A stretch of 64,000 bases of DNA, from positions 1 through 64,000 of the forward strand of contig SVPF01000008.1 in NCBI GenBank assembly GCA_015066005.1, read 5' to 3'. Shown here piece by piece: positions 14,978 to 23,712 of the stretch. Position 1 is the stretch's first letter; each line of letters begins with the position of its first letter. A program made the position numbers and the translations under genes. The notes under the pieces were generated by a model. That model saw nothing but the letters and a program-made list of their open reading frames with translations, was not told where the DNA came from and did no database searches. The DNA comes from Oscillospiraceae bacterium. GTDB taxonomy: Bacteria > Bacillota > Clostridia > Oscillospirales > Acutalibacteraceae.

Positions 14978-17365
14978 TTAACCCGTTGTTGTGTTTTGTG
15001 AATTTGTGTTTGATTCGCCTGCAGTGCCACCTTGGTTACCGCTTGCGGTATCACTTGTGGTACCGCTGGAAGTATCGCTTGTGGCGCCGCTGGAAGTATT
15101 ACTTGAAGTAGTATCATCCTCATCGGGCATAGTATCGGTAGTGGGCTTTTCCAAAAGCTCGCCCTCGTGTGTTGTACACTTATCGGGCAGGGCCGACTTC
15201 TTATACCAACCAATATCAATTTTTTCGCAAGCGTCGGTAGCTAAAAGGCCGGTTTCAGCACAATAATAATGCTTTTCAACATACTTTGAGGTCGGGTAAT
15301 CCTTAGCAGGTAAATTCTTGTGAATTTCACCCATAACCTGACGCCAAAGCTTTGCAGCAAGACCTGTATTTGAAGCAGGCATTTTTTGCTGTGTTTTATA
15401 GCCTATCCAAGAGGATGCCACATAATAAGGTGTGCCGCCAACGAACCATTTATCCTTAGAATCGTTAGAGGTACCTGTCTTACCAAAGGCACGGTATTTT
15501 GAGAAGGTACCCGCCTGTGCCTTACCTGTACCGTTTTTACCGTAAATAACATTCTGAAGCATTTTGTTCATAATCATTGCGGTATCTTCACTTATTGCAA
15601 CAGTAGGCTTGGTGTTTTGTTCCAAAACCAATTCACCGCGTTGGTCGGTAACCTTTGTGTAAAGGGTAGGCTCGTAATAAAGACCGCCGTTGCCGAAAAT
15701 TGCATAAGCCGCTGCGGATTCAATAGTTGTAACACCGCCGTGTGTACCGCCAAGGCCAAGGGATGAAAGGTTTTTATCCTCTTCAAGAAGATGGTTAAGA
15801 CCTATTTTTTGTGTTGCAAAATTAAATGATGTGCCAACACCCAGTTTGTTGTTAATAAGCGCAACAGGAATTGTATTGGTTGAACGTTCAAGTGCTTCGC
15901 GGGCCGTAATGTTACCGCGGTATTTGCCGTCGTGGTTACCGGGGGTCCACTTGCCGTATGAAGCCTTAACGTCGTTTAAAAGGGTTGAATAGTTAATTAA
16001 ATTATTTTCAATTGCAGGGGCATAAACAGCCATAGGCTTCATTGTAGAACCGGGCTGACGCACAGCATCAATTGCATTGTTAAAGCCACGGTTATCGGTC
16101 TTTTCACCAATATTACCAATAAGCGCCTTAACCTGACCTCTGTAATTTAAAATGGTCATTGCACCTAAAAGCGGGTCGCCCTTGCTGCTCTTTTTTGCAA
16201 CCGAAGCTGCTTCAAGATAATACTTTTCGGCAATTGCCTGCATTTTAGTATCAACGGTTGCATAAATCTTATAGCCACCATTATAGAAAAGACGTTCGGC
16301 GTGTGCAATATCATAACCGTATTTTTCAGCCAAATCCTGCGAAACGTCAGTAATAAGCGCATCAATAAAGTAGGAATTTATATCGTCGTTTGCGGTTGCA
16401 TCCTTATTAGCAACAATTTTTACATCCTCGTTTATTGCTTCGTTATATTCAGCCTCGGTAATGAGCTTTTGCTCCTTCATAAGACCAAGAACTATTTTAC
16501 GACGCTTTTGGTTTGCTTCGGGGTTAGTGTCGGGTGCGTAATTAGTCGGACTTTTGGGAATTGAAGCAAGTGTTGCACATTCAGCAATTGTAAGCTCGCT
16601 TACCTCTTTATCAAAATAATAATCGGCGGCAACCTGCACACCGTAGGTGCCGTGACCCATTGCAATAGTGTTAAGATAACATTCCAAAATTACATCCTTG
16701 GTGTATTTGCTTTCCAAATACCTTGCGCGCATAATTTCACGTACCTTGCGCATTTTGGTTTTGTCATCATCACCTGTAAGGTTTTTAACAAGCTGCTGAG
16801 TAATTGTGGAACCACCCTGACGGGAAGAATAAATCGGAATAAATTCGTTAATAACCGCACCTGTGGTACGCTTCCAGTCAACACCAAAGTGGGTTTCAAA
16901 GCGTTGGTCCTCGACAGCAATAAAAGCATTTGCCAGGCGTTGCGGAATACCCGTGTAGCCAACCTCATTATTTTTTGCGGCCTCTTCATCATAGTCAATC
17001 CACAAACGATTATACATACCGTGAAGGCGGGTATATTCCTCATATTCACCCTTATCATTTTCAACATAAACGGTGGTTGTAAGGTTTAAAGTAAGGTCGT
17101 TAAGGTCCTCCTCCATAGTGCCGTCAACCATTGTAAAAACATACAAAAGCGCGCCGCCAAGCACAGTACAGGCACCGATAACGCAAACCAAAAAACAAAT
17201 TAAAATTGTTTTAATAATTTTTTGTTTTTTACTTGCCCGCTTCCTTGGCTTTTCGGCTTCTTCTTCAATATTTTTAGAAGAAAAAGCGTTAAGGTCAAAG
17301 CTGGCTTCGCCTTCGTCAACTACGTCATTTGAATTGGCGTAACTAAACAAATCCTTATCTTCCAT
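14978..17365 (-). CDS. Class A penicillin-binding protein (PBP1A-like)
   Basis: Bifunctional peptidoglycan glycosyltransferase and DD-transpeptidase; single-pass membrane protein, active outside. 795 residues from ATG at 17365 (GGAG five bases upstream). A short acidic then basic N-terminus precedes a membrane helix (about 51-77). The GT51 domain shows VEDQRFETHFGVD (catalytic Glu), GGSTITQQLVKNL and ARYLESKYTKD. The transpeptidase domain shows RQPGSTMKP (active Ser in STMK), RSTN and FGKTGTSND (KTG). The C-terminus is a Thr/Ser/Gly-rich tail (about 735-795) typical of surface-exposed clostridial PBPs. It has its own promoter and terminator, so it is monocistronic. Confidence 0.95.
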   Translation of the reverse strand: MEDKDLFSYANSNDVVDEGEASFDLNAFSSKNIEEEAEKPRKRASKKQKIIKTILICFLVCVIGACTVLGGALLYVFTMVDGTMEEDLNDLTLNLTTTVYVENDKGEYEEYTRLHGMYNRLWIDYDEEAAKNNEVGYTGIPQRLANAFIAVEDQRFETHFGVDWKRTTGAVINEFIPIYSSRQGGSTITQQLVKNLTGDDDKTKMRKVREIMRARYLESKYTKDVILECYLNTIAMGHGTYGVQVAADYYFDKEVSELTIAECATLASIPKSPTNYAPDTNPEANQKRRKIVLGLMKEQKLITEAEYNEAINEDVKIVANKDATANDDINSYFIDALITDVSQDLAEKYGYDIAHAERLFYNGGYKIYATVDTKMQAIAEKYYLEAASVAKKSSKGDPLLGAMTILNYRGQVKALIGNIGEKTDNRGFNNAIDAVRQPGSTMKPMAVYAPAIENNLINYSTLLNDVKASYGKWTPGNHDGKYRGNITAREALERSTNTIPVALINNKLGVGTSFNFATQKIGLNHLLEEDKNLSSLGLGGTHGGVTTIESAAAYAIFGNGGLYYEPTLYTKVTDQRGELVLEQNTKPTVAISEDTAMIMNKMLQNVIYGKNGTGKAQAGTFSKYRAFGKTGTSNDSKDKWFVGGTPYYVASSWIGYKTQQKMPASNTGLAAKLWRQVMGEIHKNLPAKDYPTSKYVEKHYYCAETGLLATDACEKIDIGWYKKSALPDKCTTHEGELLEKPTTDTMPDEDDTTSSNTSSGATSDTSSGTTSDTASGNQGGTAGESNTNSQNTTTG

Positions 17366-17411
17366 AATTATCTCCAATCTTATAAGATTAAATTGTTCCA
17401 AAGTTAACCAT

Positions 17412-17440
17412 ATTATACCATACATATCCCACAAAATCAA
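17412..17440 (-). promoter_or_regulatory. Promoter of the penicillin-binding protein gene
   Basis: On the minus strand TTGATT (17440-17435), 17-base spacer, TATAAT (17417-17412), 46 bases before the ATG. Confidence 0.8.
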
Positions 17441-17512
17441 CTTTTACCAATTTTTTTAACAATTCTGTCATATTTGCTTAATAATTTTGACTTGTTATTT
17501 TATAAACAGTTA

Positions 17513-17541
17513 TTGAAATTTAGGTTTGCCTATGATATTAT
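17513..17541 (+). promoter_or_regulatory. Promoter of the decarboxylase beta/gamma operon
   Basis: TTGAAA (17513-17518), 17-base spacer, TATTAT (17536-17541). The leader is about 65 bases long. Confidence 0.8.
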
Positions 17542-17554
17542 AATAATGATAAAA

Positions 17555-17583
17555 GGCAAAATTCGGCAATTTGCGATTTTGCC
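17555..17583 (+). promoter_or_regulatory. Leader hairpin upstream of oadB
   Basis: GGCAAAAT / ATTTTGCC arms with an inner GCAA / TTGC pair inside the short 5' leader. It may stabilise the transcript; no riboswitch class is recognised. Confidence 0.4.
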
Positions 17584-17611
17584 ACCAAAAACAAAAGAAA
17601 GGTTTGAGGAA

Positions 17612-18796
17612 ATGGACTTTTTAATGGACATTTTGAAAGAGCTCAGCTTCCTGGTTGAAAATCTTTCGGCTTTTGTCGAAGCAGGCGGCTGGAAGTACCT
17701 TGCAATGTGGGCTATAGGCGGTGTGCTTATTTATCTCGCTATCCGACACGATATGGAACCCACACTGCTGCTCCCCATGGGCTTTGGTACAATTTTGGTT
17801 AATATTCCGTCTTCGGGTGCTATTACCCGCTTTGCCGAAACGGGCGAGGTTATTAGCGAGGGTGCCTTAACCACACTGTTTAACGCAGGTATTGCAAACG
17901 AACTATTCCCGCTTATATTGTTTATCGGTATAGGCGCGATGATTGACTTTGGCCCCCTGCTTACAAACCCCAAGCTTATGATTTTTGGTGCCGCAGCACA
18001 GTTTGGTATTTTCTTCACCTTCTGTATGGCATCAATGTTCTTTACCACAAACGAAGCAGCATCTATCGGTATTATCGGTGCGGCTGACGGCCCTACAGCT
18101 ATTGTTGTTGCCAACAAGCTTTTAGGCGCTGATAACGATATTACGGGTGCAATTATGGTTGCGGCATATTCTTATATGGCGCTTGTTCCCATTATTCAGC
18201 CCCCTGTTATCAAGCTTTTAACCACCAAGAAGGAACGCCTTATCCGTATGCCTTACGAACAAAAGCAGGTTTCTAAGCTTACCAAAATTTTGTTCCCCAT
18301 TGTTATTACGGTTGTTGCAGGTGTAGTTGCTCCCGAATCGGTTTCCCTTATCGGTTTCTTAATGTTCGGTAACCTTATCCGTGAATGTGGTGTGCTTAAC
18401 TCCCTTTCTGACACTGCACAAAAGGTTCTCGCAAACCTTATTACAATCTTCCTTGGCATTACAATTGCTTGCCAAATGGAAGCTTCCAAGTTCCTTAATG
18501 TTAATACACTTCTCATTTTAGGTCTTGGTCTTTTCGCCTTCATTTTCGACACTGCAGGCGGTGTAATGTTTGCAAAGTTTATAAACCTTTTCTTACCCAA
18601 GGGCAAGAAGATAAACCCCATGATTGGTGCTGCAGGTATTTCGGCCTTCCCAATGTCAGGTCGTGTTGTTCACAAGCTTGGTCTTAAGGAAGACCCGCAA
18701 AACTTCCTGCTTATGCAGTCTATCGGCGTTAATGTTTCAGGTCAGATTGCATCGGTTATTGCCGGCGGTCTTATCCTAAGCTTTTTTATGAAATAA
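17612..18796 (+). CDS. oadB: Na+-transporting decarboxylase, beta (membrane ion-pump) subunit
   Basis: Membrane subunit of the oxaloacetate/methylmalonyl-CoA/glutaconyl-CoA decarboxylase family; couples decarboxylation of carboxybiotin to Na+ export. 394 residues, near-normal length, with about nine or ten helices. Family segments are clear: LAIRHDMEPTLLLPMGFG, GAMIDFGPLLTNP, GIIGAADGPTAIVVA, YMALVPIIQPPVIKLL, DTAGGVMFAKF and GISAFPMSGRVV. I chose ATG at 17612, preceded by AAAGG and GAGGAA; longer readings begin upstream of or inside the promoter. The gamma-like subunit follows 12 bases after. No alpha carboxyltransferase or biotin carrier lies in the window, so the physiological substrate cannot be stated. 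Confidence 0.92.
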   Translation: MDFLMDILKELSFLVENLSAFVEAGGWKYLAMWAIGGVLIYLAIRHDMEPTLLLPMGFGTILVNIPSSGAITRFAETGEVISEGALTTLFNAGIANELFPLILFIGIGAMIDFGPLLTNPKLMIFGAAAQFGIFFTFCMASMFFTTNEAASIGIIGAADGPTAIVVANKLLGADNDITGAIMVAAYSYMALVPIIQPPVIKLLTTKKERLIRMPYEQKQVSKLTKILFPIVITVVAGVVAPESVSLIGFLMFGNLIRECGVLNSLSDTAQKVLANLITIFLGITIACQMEASKFLNVNTLLILGLGLFAFIFDTAGGVMFAKFINLFLPKGKKINPMIGAAGISAFPMSGRVVHKLGLKEDPQNFLLMQSIGVNVSGQIASVIAGGLILSFFMK

Positions 18797-18808
18797 GGGG
18801 GTAAAATT

Positions 18809-18976
18809 ATGTTAAACAATTTATATATTGCTAAAAGTATTTTCAGCACATTTAACCCCATGGCTTTTGTTGACAATCTTAAATATATGCTTTCAGGTAT
18901 GATTGCAATATTTATCGTTATTGGTATAATAATTCTTATTACCGTTATTCTTAACAAAATTTTCAGCAAAAAATAA
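18809..18976 (+). CDS. OadG-like small membrane subunit of the Na+ pump
   Basis: 55 residues: a short N-terminus, one membrane helix (about 28-48; YMLSGMIAIFIVIGIII and following) and a basic end IFSKK. GGGGG lies seven bases before the ATG. Position directly after oadB and the single-helix plan fit the gamma subunit of sodium-pumping decarboxylases (Pfam OAD_gamma), which anchors alpha to beta. It is shorter than most gamma subunits (about 80-100), which also carry a soluble tail with a zinc-binding end; that tail is missing here. Assignment rests mainly on context. Confidence 0.7.
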   Translation: MLNNLYIAKSIFSTFNPMAFVDNLKYMLSGMIAIFIVIGIIILITVILNKIFSKK

Positions 18977-18989
18977 GCTCATATAAACT

Positions 18990-19297
18990 AAACGACCACC
19001 AAAGAGGCGCACTCCGCAAGGAAGTGCGCCTCAGTTTTATTCGCCCAAGGCGAGTTTTATTGCTTCGCAGTGATATTCGGCCACCGCCGAGTGTTATTCG
19101 CTTCGCGAGTTTTGGTGCGAATAAAATATCACTAAAACTAATAGGTTTTAATATCACTTGTTTTTTCTTTGAGATAGGTATTATTTTAAAATATGTAACC
19201 CACTATGACACTTTCGAACAGAAAGTGTCAATTTTTATATAAAAAGAAAATTGGGAGAACACTTCCTTACGAAGTGTCTCCCAATCGGTGGTCGTTT
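18990..19297. repeat. Structured intergenic element, copy B
   Basis: 308 nt between convergent oadG-like and manA genes. Outer arms AAACGACCACC (18990-19000) and GGTGGTCGTTT (19287-19297) are perfectly complementary yet unrelated to the outer arms of copy A. The left inner hairpin GAGGCGCACT / AGTGCGCCTC and the block TATGTAACCCACTATGACAC (19192-19211) match copy A. The right inner hairpin uses TTGGGAGA / TCTCCCAA arms with the same CTTCCTTACGAAG-type loop. The middle contains short hairpins (TCGCCCAAGGCGA, CGGCCACCGCCG, TCGCTTCGCGA) spaced by TTTTATT or GTGATATT and the complements of these later on. It ends two bases before the manA stop. Confidence 0.8.
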
Positions 19298-19299
19298 TT

Positions 19300-20229
19300 T
19301 TAATATAAAGTTTCAATTATTTCGGCATTACCGATTACACTTGCTTCGCATTCTTCGGGAACAAAAACACTGTCACCCTTATGTACGGCAAATTCACCGT
19401 TTTGGTATTTAATTACCGCATCACCGCTTAAAATTAAAAGCGATACACCGCCGTTTTCAAAGGCTTTAGCACCTTTTAAATCTAGCTTTTTAGTGTCAAA
19501 ATATTCGCATTTGCCAAGTGCACGCTCGGTACCGTAGGGGTAAGTGCACACCTCGCCCACATTACCGTAAGGCATTTTAGGGGGCGCAGTAACGGTTACA
19601 TCCAAAGCTTTTTCAATATGCAATTCGCGGGGCTTACCGTCAGCACCAAGGCGGCCATAGTCAGACACGCGGTAGGTGGTATTTGAATTTTGCTGTATTT
19701 CGGCAATAAGTATTCCCGCACCTATTGCGTGCAGCGTGCCTGCCTCAATAAAGAAAACATCGCCCTTCTTAACAGGAACATAATTTATAACGGCATCAAG
19801 TGTGTTTTCCTTTATGCGCTGTTCAAATTCAGCCTTGCTGATTTCTTTATTAAAGCCGTACGCCAGCTTGGCACCTTCTTCACAGTCAACAATATACCAC
19901 ATTTCAGTTTTGCCGAATTCTCCCTCGTTTTCAAGGGCGTATTGGTTACTGGGGTGTACCTGCACCGAAAGTCTATCCTTAGCGTCAATAAGCTTTATAA
20001 GTATTGGAAATGTTTCATTACATCCCCAAAGCTTTAAAACATCCTGAAAGCTTTCGCCTGCGTATTCACCGTTAACCACTATATTTGTGCCGTCCTTATG
20101 GGCTGACAGCATCCAGCCCTCAGCGGCGATGGTTTTATCGGTTTCAAAGCCATAATCGGTTTTAAGGCGGGTTCCGCCCCAAATATAGTCCTTTATTACA
20201 GGCTTTAATAATAACGGATATTTGTTCAT
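19300..20229 (-). CDS. manA: Class I mannose-6-phosphate isomerase
   Basis: Zinc-dependent interconversion of mannose 6-phosphate and fructose 6-phosphate; cytoplasmic cupin. 309 residues, the usual size of the short Firmicute form. Visible: KPVIKDYIWGGTRL at the N-terminus, zinc-site segments VQVHPSNQYA and KTEMWYIVDC, and IEAGTLHAIGAGILIAEIQQNS with the catalytic region DYGR. TAAGG lies upstream. It is the last gene of the large minus-strand block, 12 bases after rhaD, suggesting that mannose may be another component of the substrate or that the gene feeds GDP-sugar synthesis. It ends at structured element B. Confidence 0.94.
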   Translation of the reverse strand: MNKYPLLLKPVIKDYIWGGTRLKTDYGFETDKTIAAEGWMLSAHKDGTNIVVNGEYAGESFQDVLKLWGCNETFPILIKLIDAKDRLSVQVHPSNQYALENEGEFGKTEMWYIVDCEEGAKLAYGFNKEISKAEFEQRIKENTLDAVINYVPVKKGDVFFIEAGTLHAIGAGILIAEIQQNSNTTYRVSDYGRLGADGKPRELHIEKALDVTVTAPPKMPYGNVGEVCTYPYGTERALGKCEYFDTKKLDLKGAKAFENGGVSLLILSGDAVIKYQNGEFAVHKGDSVFVPEECEASVIGNAEIIETLY

Positions 20230-20240
20230 ATCATTTAACC

Positions 20241-21056
20241 TTACAGATTTAAAAAGTCTTTTCTATACTCAAGACCGAAAGCATCTGCAACAGCTTTGAG
20301 TTCTTCATCGCGGATAGTATTGGTATGAGGCAAATGTGCAATCATCATATAAAGCTGTGCAGCCTTTTCAACGGTTTCAATAAGGCCGAAGGTTTCGTCC
20401 ATATCCTTACCTGCGCCATAGATACCGTGAAGGCCCCAAACTACAAGGCGGTATTCCTCCATCTTTTTAGCGGTAGCAATACCGATTTCATTATTGCCGC
20501 AAACCATCCAAGGAAGCACGCCGATACCGTCAGGGAAAACAACAATGCATTCGGTGCACATTTCCCAAATGGTGTGGGTGAACTTTTTATCATCAAGCTC
20601 GTGAATATGGGTCATAGCAAGGGTTGCTGTGGGGTGTGTATGCATTACAACACGGTGGTTGGGGTCCTTCTTAAGACGTGTCATATGGCTCATAAGATGG
20701 GCAGGAAGTTCACTTGTAAAACGGCCACCATCCTTATAGCCCCACAAAAGTTCTGCAGTTGTGCCATCCTTTGCAATACGAATAATGCCAAGGTTAGTTT
20801 CGGGGTCAAATTCAACGTTTTTGAAGTATTTGCCTGTACCTGTTACAATAAAGATTTTACCAATAAGGTCAGTAGCGTCAAAGCCGGTAGGAATGGTGCG
20901 AATAACGTTATCGAGATCAAGATATTCGGCAACCTCTTCGGTTTCAAGCATATAGCTAATGTTACCGCCGTTGCGTTCGTCCCAACCAAGACGGTACATA
21001 TTAGCGGTTGTTTTCATCATTTCTTGCACAAAGGGTGCGGTTAAAATATCCTTCAT
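20241..21056 (-). CDS. rhaD: L-rhamnulose-1-phosphate aldolase
   Basis: Class II zinc aldolase splitting L-rhamnulose 1-phosphate into dihydroxyacetone phosphate and L-lactaldehyde. 271 residues (E. coli RhaD 274). Visible: NMYRLGWDERNGGNISY at the N-terminus, zinc ligands in VMHTHPTATLAMTH, and VWGLHGIYGAGKDMDETF with the third His. The ribosome site AAAGGAG lies within the last codons of rhaA and only one base separates the two frames, so translation is probably coupled. Part of the contiguous rhaB-rhaA-rhaD set. Confidence 0.95.
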   Translation of the reverse strand: MKDILTAPFVQEMMKTTANMYRLGWDERNGGNISYMLETEEVAEYLDLDNVIRTIPTGFDATDLIGKIFIVTGTGKYFKNVEFDPETNLGIIRIAKDGTTAELLWGYKDGGRFTSELPAHLMSHMTRLKKDPNHRVVMHTHPTATLAMTHIHELDDKKFTHTIWEMCTECIVVFPDGIGVLPWMVCGNNEIGIATAKKMEEYRLVVWGLHGIYGAGKDMDETFGLIETVEKAAQLYMMIAHLPHTNTIRDEELKAVADAFGLEYRKDFLNL

Positions 21057-21057
21057 T

Positions 21058-22314
21058 TTAGTTTCTCTCCTTTAAAATTTCTGCTTCATATTCTTTAACT
21101 TTACCAAACCATTCGCCGTCTACAGGAGCGCCGCAGGTCTTGCAGTATTCAGCCCAAACATCGCCAAAGGGTAATGTTTTAACCTCTTCCTGCTTAACCA
21201 TAAGCTCGGTCCAGTTATTTGCATTTTGAAGATCGGTCATATCAGGTGTTAAAAGCGCCATAAGCATTGCTTTTTGGAAGTTTCTGAAACCAACTGTCCA
21301 AGCGGATACACGGTTAATTGATGCATCAAAGTAGTCAAGCGCAATCTTAACACTGCCCCTCAAGCCGCCACAGCGTACAATTTCCTTAGCAATTTCCTTG
21401 GTTTCATCATCCAAAAGCACAACGTGATCACTATCCCAACGAATAGGACGGGTTACGTGAAGCGCAATTTCGGGGAAGAATGCAAGTAAAGCGGGAATTT
21501 TGTCCGACACAACTTCAGTAGGATGATAATGACCGTTATCCATAAGAGGAATGCACTTATCATTATTCATAGCAGCATAAGAAAGTGAGAATTCAGCGCT
21601 GCCTACGGTATAGGCTTCAACACCGATACCGAATACCTTAGATTCAACACAGGGTTTAACCTTGTTAAAATCGAACGGTTCAGAAAGAATTTCATCAATC
21701 GCTTCCTTATAACGAACACGGGGACCCATTCTGTCAGCAGGAATATCCTTAAAGCCGTCGCCTGTCCAAATGTTCATTACACATTCACAGTTGAGCTCTT
21801 CTGCTAGGTACTGTGAAATTCTGATACAAGCCTTGCCGTGTTCAATCCAGAACTTTCTTGTTTCTTCGTTAGGCGAAGAAAGGGTTAAGGGGTCACACTT
21901 GGGGTGTGAGAAGAAGGTAGGGTTAAAGTCACAGCCAAGACCGCGTGCTTTACAAAAATCTACCCACTTTTTAAAGTGCTTGGGTTCAATTTTATCTCTG
22001 TCAACCCAGCCGCCGTTTTCATCATCAAAAATAGCATAGCAAGCGTGAAGATTAAGCTTTTTGGTACCGGGGCAAAGCTTTAATACCATATCAATATCAG
22101 CCATTAGCTCTTCGGGTGTTCTTGCTCTGCCGGGGTAGTTACCTGTGGTTTGAATACCGCCTGAAAGTGCGTCAACCTTTTGGTCAAAGCCGCGAACGTC
22201 ATCGCCCTGCCAGCAATGAAGGGCAACAGGTACTGATTTTAAGGTTTCGATTGCCTTATCGGTGTCTACTCCCCACTTTGCGTAAATTTCTTTTGCTTCT
22301 AAATATCTTGACAT
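21058..22314 (-). CDS. rhaA: L-rhamnose isomerase
   Basis: Converts L-rhamnose to L-rhamnulose, first step of rhamnose catabolism; Mn/Zn-dependent TIM barrel, cytoplasmic. 418 residues, essentially the size of E. coli RhaA (419). Family segments include VALHCWQGDDVRGF, GGIQTTGNYPGRARTPEELMAD, NLHACYAIFD, DFNPTFFSHPKC, NIWTGDGFKDIPADR, PLMDNGHYHPTE and HVTRPIRWDSDHVV. Its ATG overlaps the rhaB stop as TAATG, so coupling is expected. Confidence 0.97.
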   Translation of the reverse strand: MSRYLEAKEIYAKWGVDTDKAIETLKSVPVALHCWQGDDVRGFDQKVDALSGGIQTTGNYPGRARTPEELMADIDMVLKLCPGTKKLNLHACYAIFDDENGGWVDRDKIEPKHFKKWVDFCKARGLGCDFNPTFFSHPKCDPLTLSSPNEETRKFWIEHGKACIRISQYLAEELNCECVMNIWTGDGFKDIPADRMGPRVRYKEAIDEILSEPFDFNKVKPCVESKVFGIGVEAYTVGSAEFSLSYAAMNNDKCIPLMDNGHYHPTEVVSDKIPALLAFFPEIALHVTRPIRWDSDHVVLLDDETKEIAKEIVRCGGLRGSVKIALDYFDASINRVSAWTVGFRNFQKAMLMALLTPDMTDLQNANNWTELMVKQEEVKTLPFGDVWAEYCKTCGAPVDGEWFGKVKEYEAEILKERN

Positions 22315-23684
22315 TACTCTACCTCCTGAATATCAAAAGTATTGATAACAATTTCTCTTGCTGAGCTTAAATCAATATCCTTATTCACATACATAAGCTG
22401 TGCTATAAGGTTACCGATTGCTGTACCTTCGGTTGGGCCAACGGTAACGCGTCTGCCGGTATATTCTTTGGTAAGCTTATTAAGGTACGCATCCTTACTG
22501 CCACCACCAACGATAGCCACGCGGTTAACCTTTTTACCTGCAACCTGTTCAATTTCCTCAACGGTATTTTTATAGCTTGTCGCAAGTGAAATATATACAC
22601 TCTTAAGCACATCACCAATAGGAAGCTCGGACTCACCGAGGTAAGCTCTGATTGCCTCCACCATATTTTCAGGCGCTAAGAAGCAGTCATCAGTGGGGTC
22701 AATAAGCTTATCGTAGCTGCTTTCCATTGCCATTTGCATCATTTCATCATAGGTAAACTTCTTATCCAAATTTTTACGAATGTTTTGGAAAAGCCACATG
22801 CCCATAATATTTTTAAGGAAGCGGAAACGGTAGTTTATGCCACCCTCGTTAGAAAAGTTTGCTTCCATTGCTGCGGGTGTAGTAACGGGATAAAGGTTTT
22901 CGGTGCCAACAAGGCTCCAAGTACCCGAAGAAATGAAAACCGAATTTTCATCAACCGGACAAGCCGCAACGGCTGATGCGGTGTCGTGGCTGGGGCAGAA
23001 GATAACCTTTGCATCAAAGCCAACCTTTTCCTTGATTTCTTCGGTAAAGCTACCGATATATGTACTGGGCAAATTAAGCTCACCAAAAATTTCTGCATTT
23101 ATGCCAAGTCTCGCGCAAATTTCTTTATCTATAACCTTATTTTCAGCATTAACAAGGCCTGTTGTGGAGGCATTTGTATACTCATTTTTCATAACACCTG
23201 TTAAGCGGTATGAAAGGTATTCGGGCATCATAAGAAGTCTGGTTGCGTTTTGAAGCTTGCCCGACTTTTTATCGCACCAAAGCTGGAATATTGTATTATA
23301 GGCTTGGGTTTGAATGCCTGTTTTAGCGTAAAGCTCTTCCTTAGGGATTACCGCAAAAACCTCATTAACAGCGGCTGCTGTGCGAGAGTCACGGTATGAG
23401 ACACAGGGCAAAATTTCCTTATTCTCATTATCAAACAGCACATAGTCAACGCCCCAGGTGTCAATTGCAACCGTTTCAGGTATTTTACCCAGCTTTTTAC
23501 ATTCGGCAATACCGTTTACAACATCACTTGTCAGCTTTTCAATGTCCCAAATAAGTGTTCCGTTTTGCTCCTTAAAGCCGTTTTCAAAACGGTATACTTC
23601 AGTTGTTTCAAGGCGACCGTTTTTCATTTCACCTAAAATATGTCGACCGCTTGAAGCACCTATGTCTATTGCTAAATAATACAA
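22314..23684 (-). CDS. rhaB: Rhamnulokinase
   Basis: FGGY-family sugar kinase phosphorylating L-rhamnulose at C1 with ATP. 456 residues, slightly shorter than the E. coli enzyme (489). N-terminal phosphate-1 loop AIDIGASSGRHILGE, AIDTWGVDYVLFD with the catalytic Asp, CPSHDTASAVAACP, FISSGTWSLVG and the adenosine motif IVGGGSKDAYLNKL followed by VGPTEGTAIGN. GGAGG lies upstream of the ATG. It may also phosphorylate L-fuculose, since no fuculokinase gene is found in the window (inference). Confidence 0.95.
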   Translation of the reverse strand: MYYLAIDIGASSGRHILGEMKNGRLETTEVYRFENGFKEQNGTLIWDIEKLTSDVVNGIAECKKLGKIPETVAIDTWGVDYVLFDNENKEILPCVSYRDSRTAAAVNEVFAVIPKEELYAKTGIQTQAYNTIFQLWCDKKSGKLQNATRLLMMPEYLSYRLTGVMKNEYTNASTTGLVNAENKVIDKEICARLGINAEIFGELNLPSTYIGSFTEEIKEKVGFDAKVIFCPSHDTASAVAACPVDENSVFISSGTWSLVGTENLYPVTTPAAMEANFSNEGGINYRFRFLKNIMGMWLFQNIRKNLDKKFTYDEMMQMAMESSYDKLIDPTDDCFLAPENMVEAIRAYLGESELPIGDVLKSVYISLATSYKNTVEEIEQVAGKKVNRVAIVGGGSKDAYLNKLTKEYTGRRVTVGPTEGTAIGNLIAQLMYVNKDIDLSSAREIVINTFDIQEVE

Positions 23685-23712
23685 ATAAACTCCTCCTTTA
23701 ATATCCTTAAGG

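Noticed and set aside
19024..19242. 72-codon plus-strand frame
   Set aside because: Falls within structured element B; no ribosome site and no match to copy A at protein level.
20325..21044. 239-codon plus-strand frame opposite rhaD
   Set aside because: Antisense by-product of the rhaD codon pattern; Cys/His-rich nonsense with no ribosome site.
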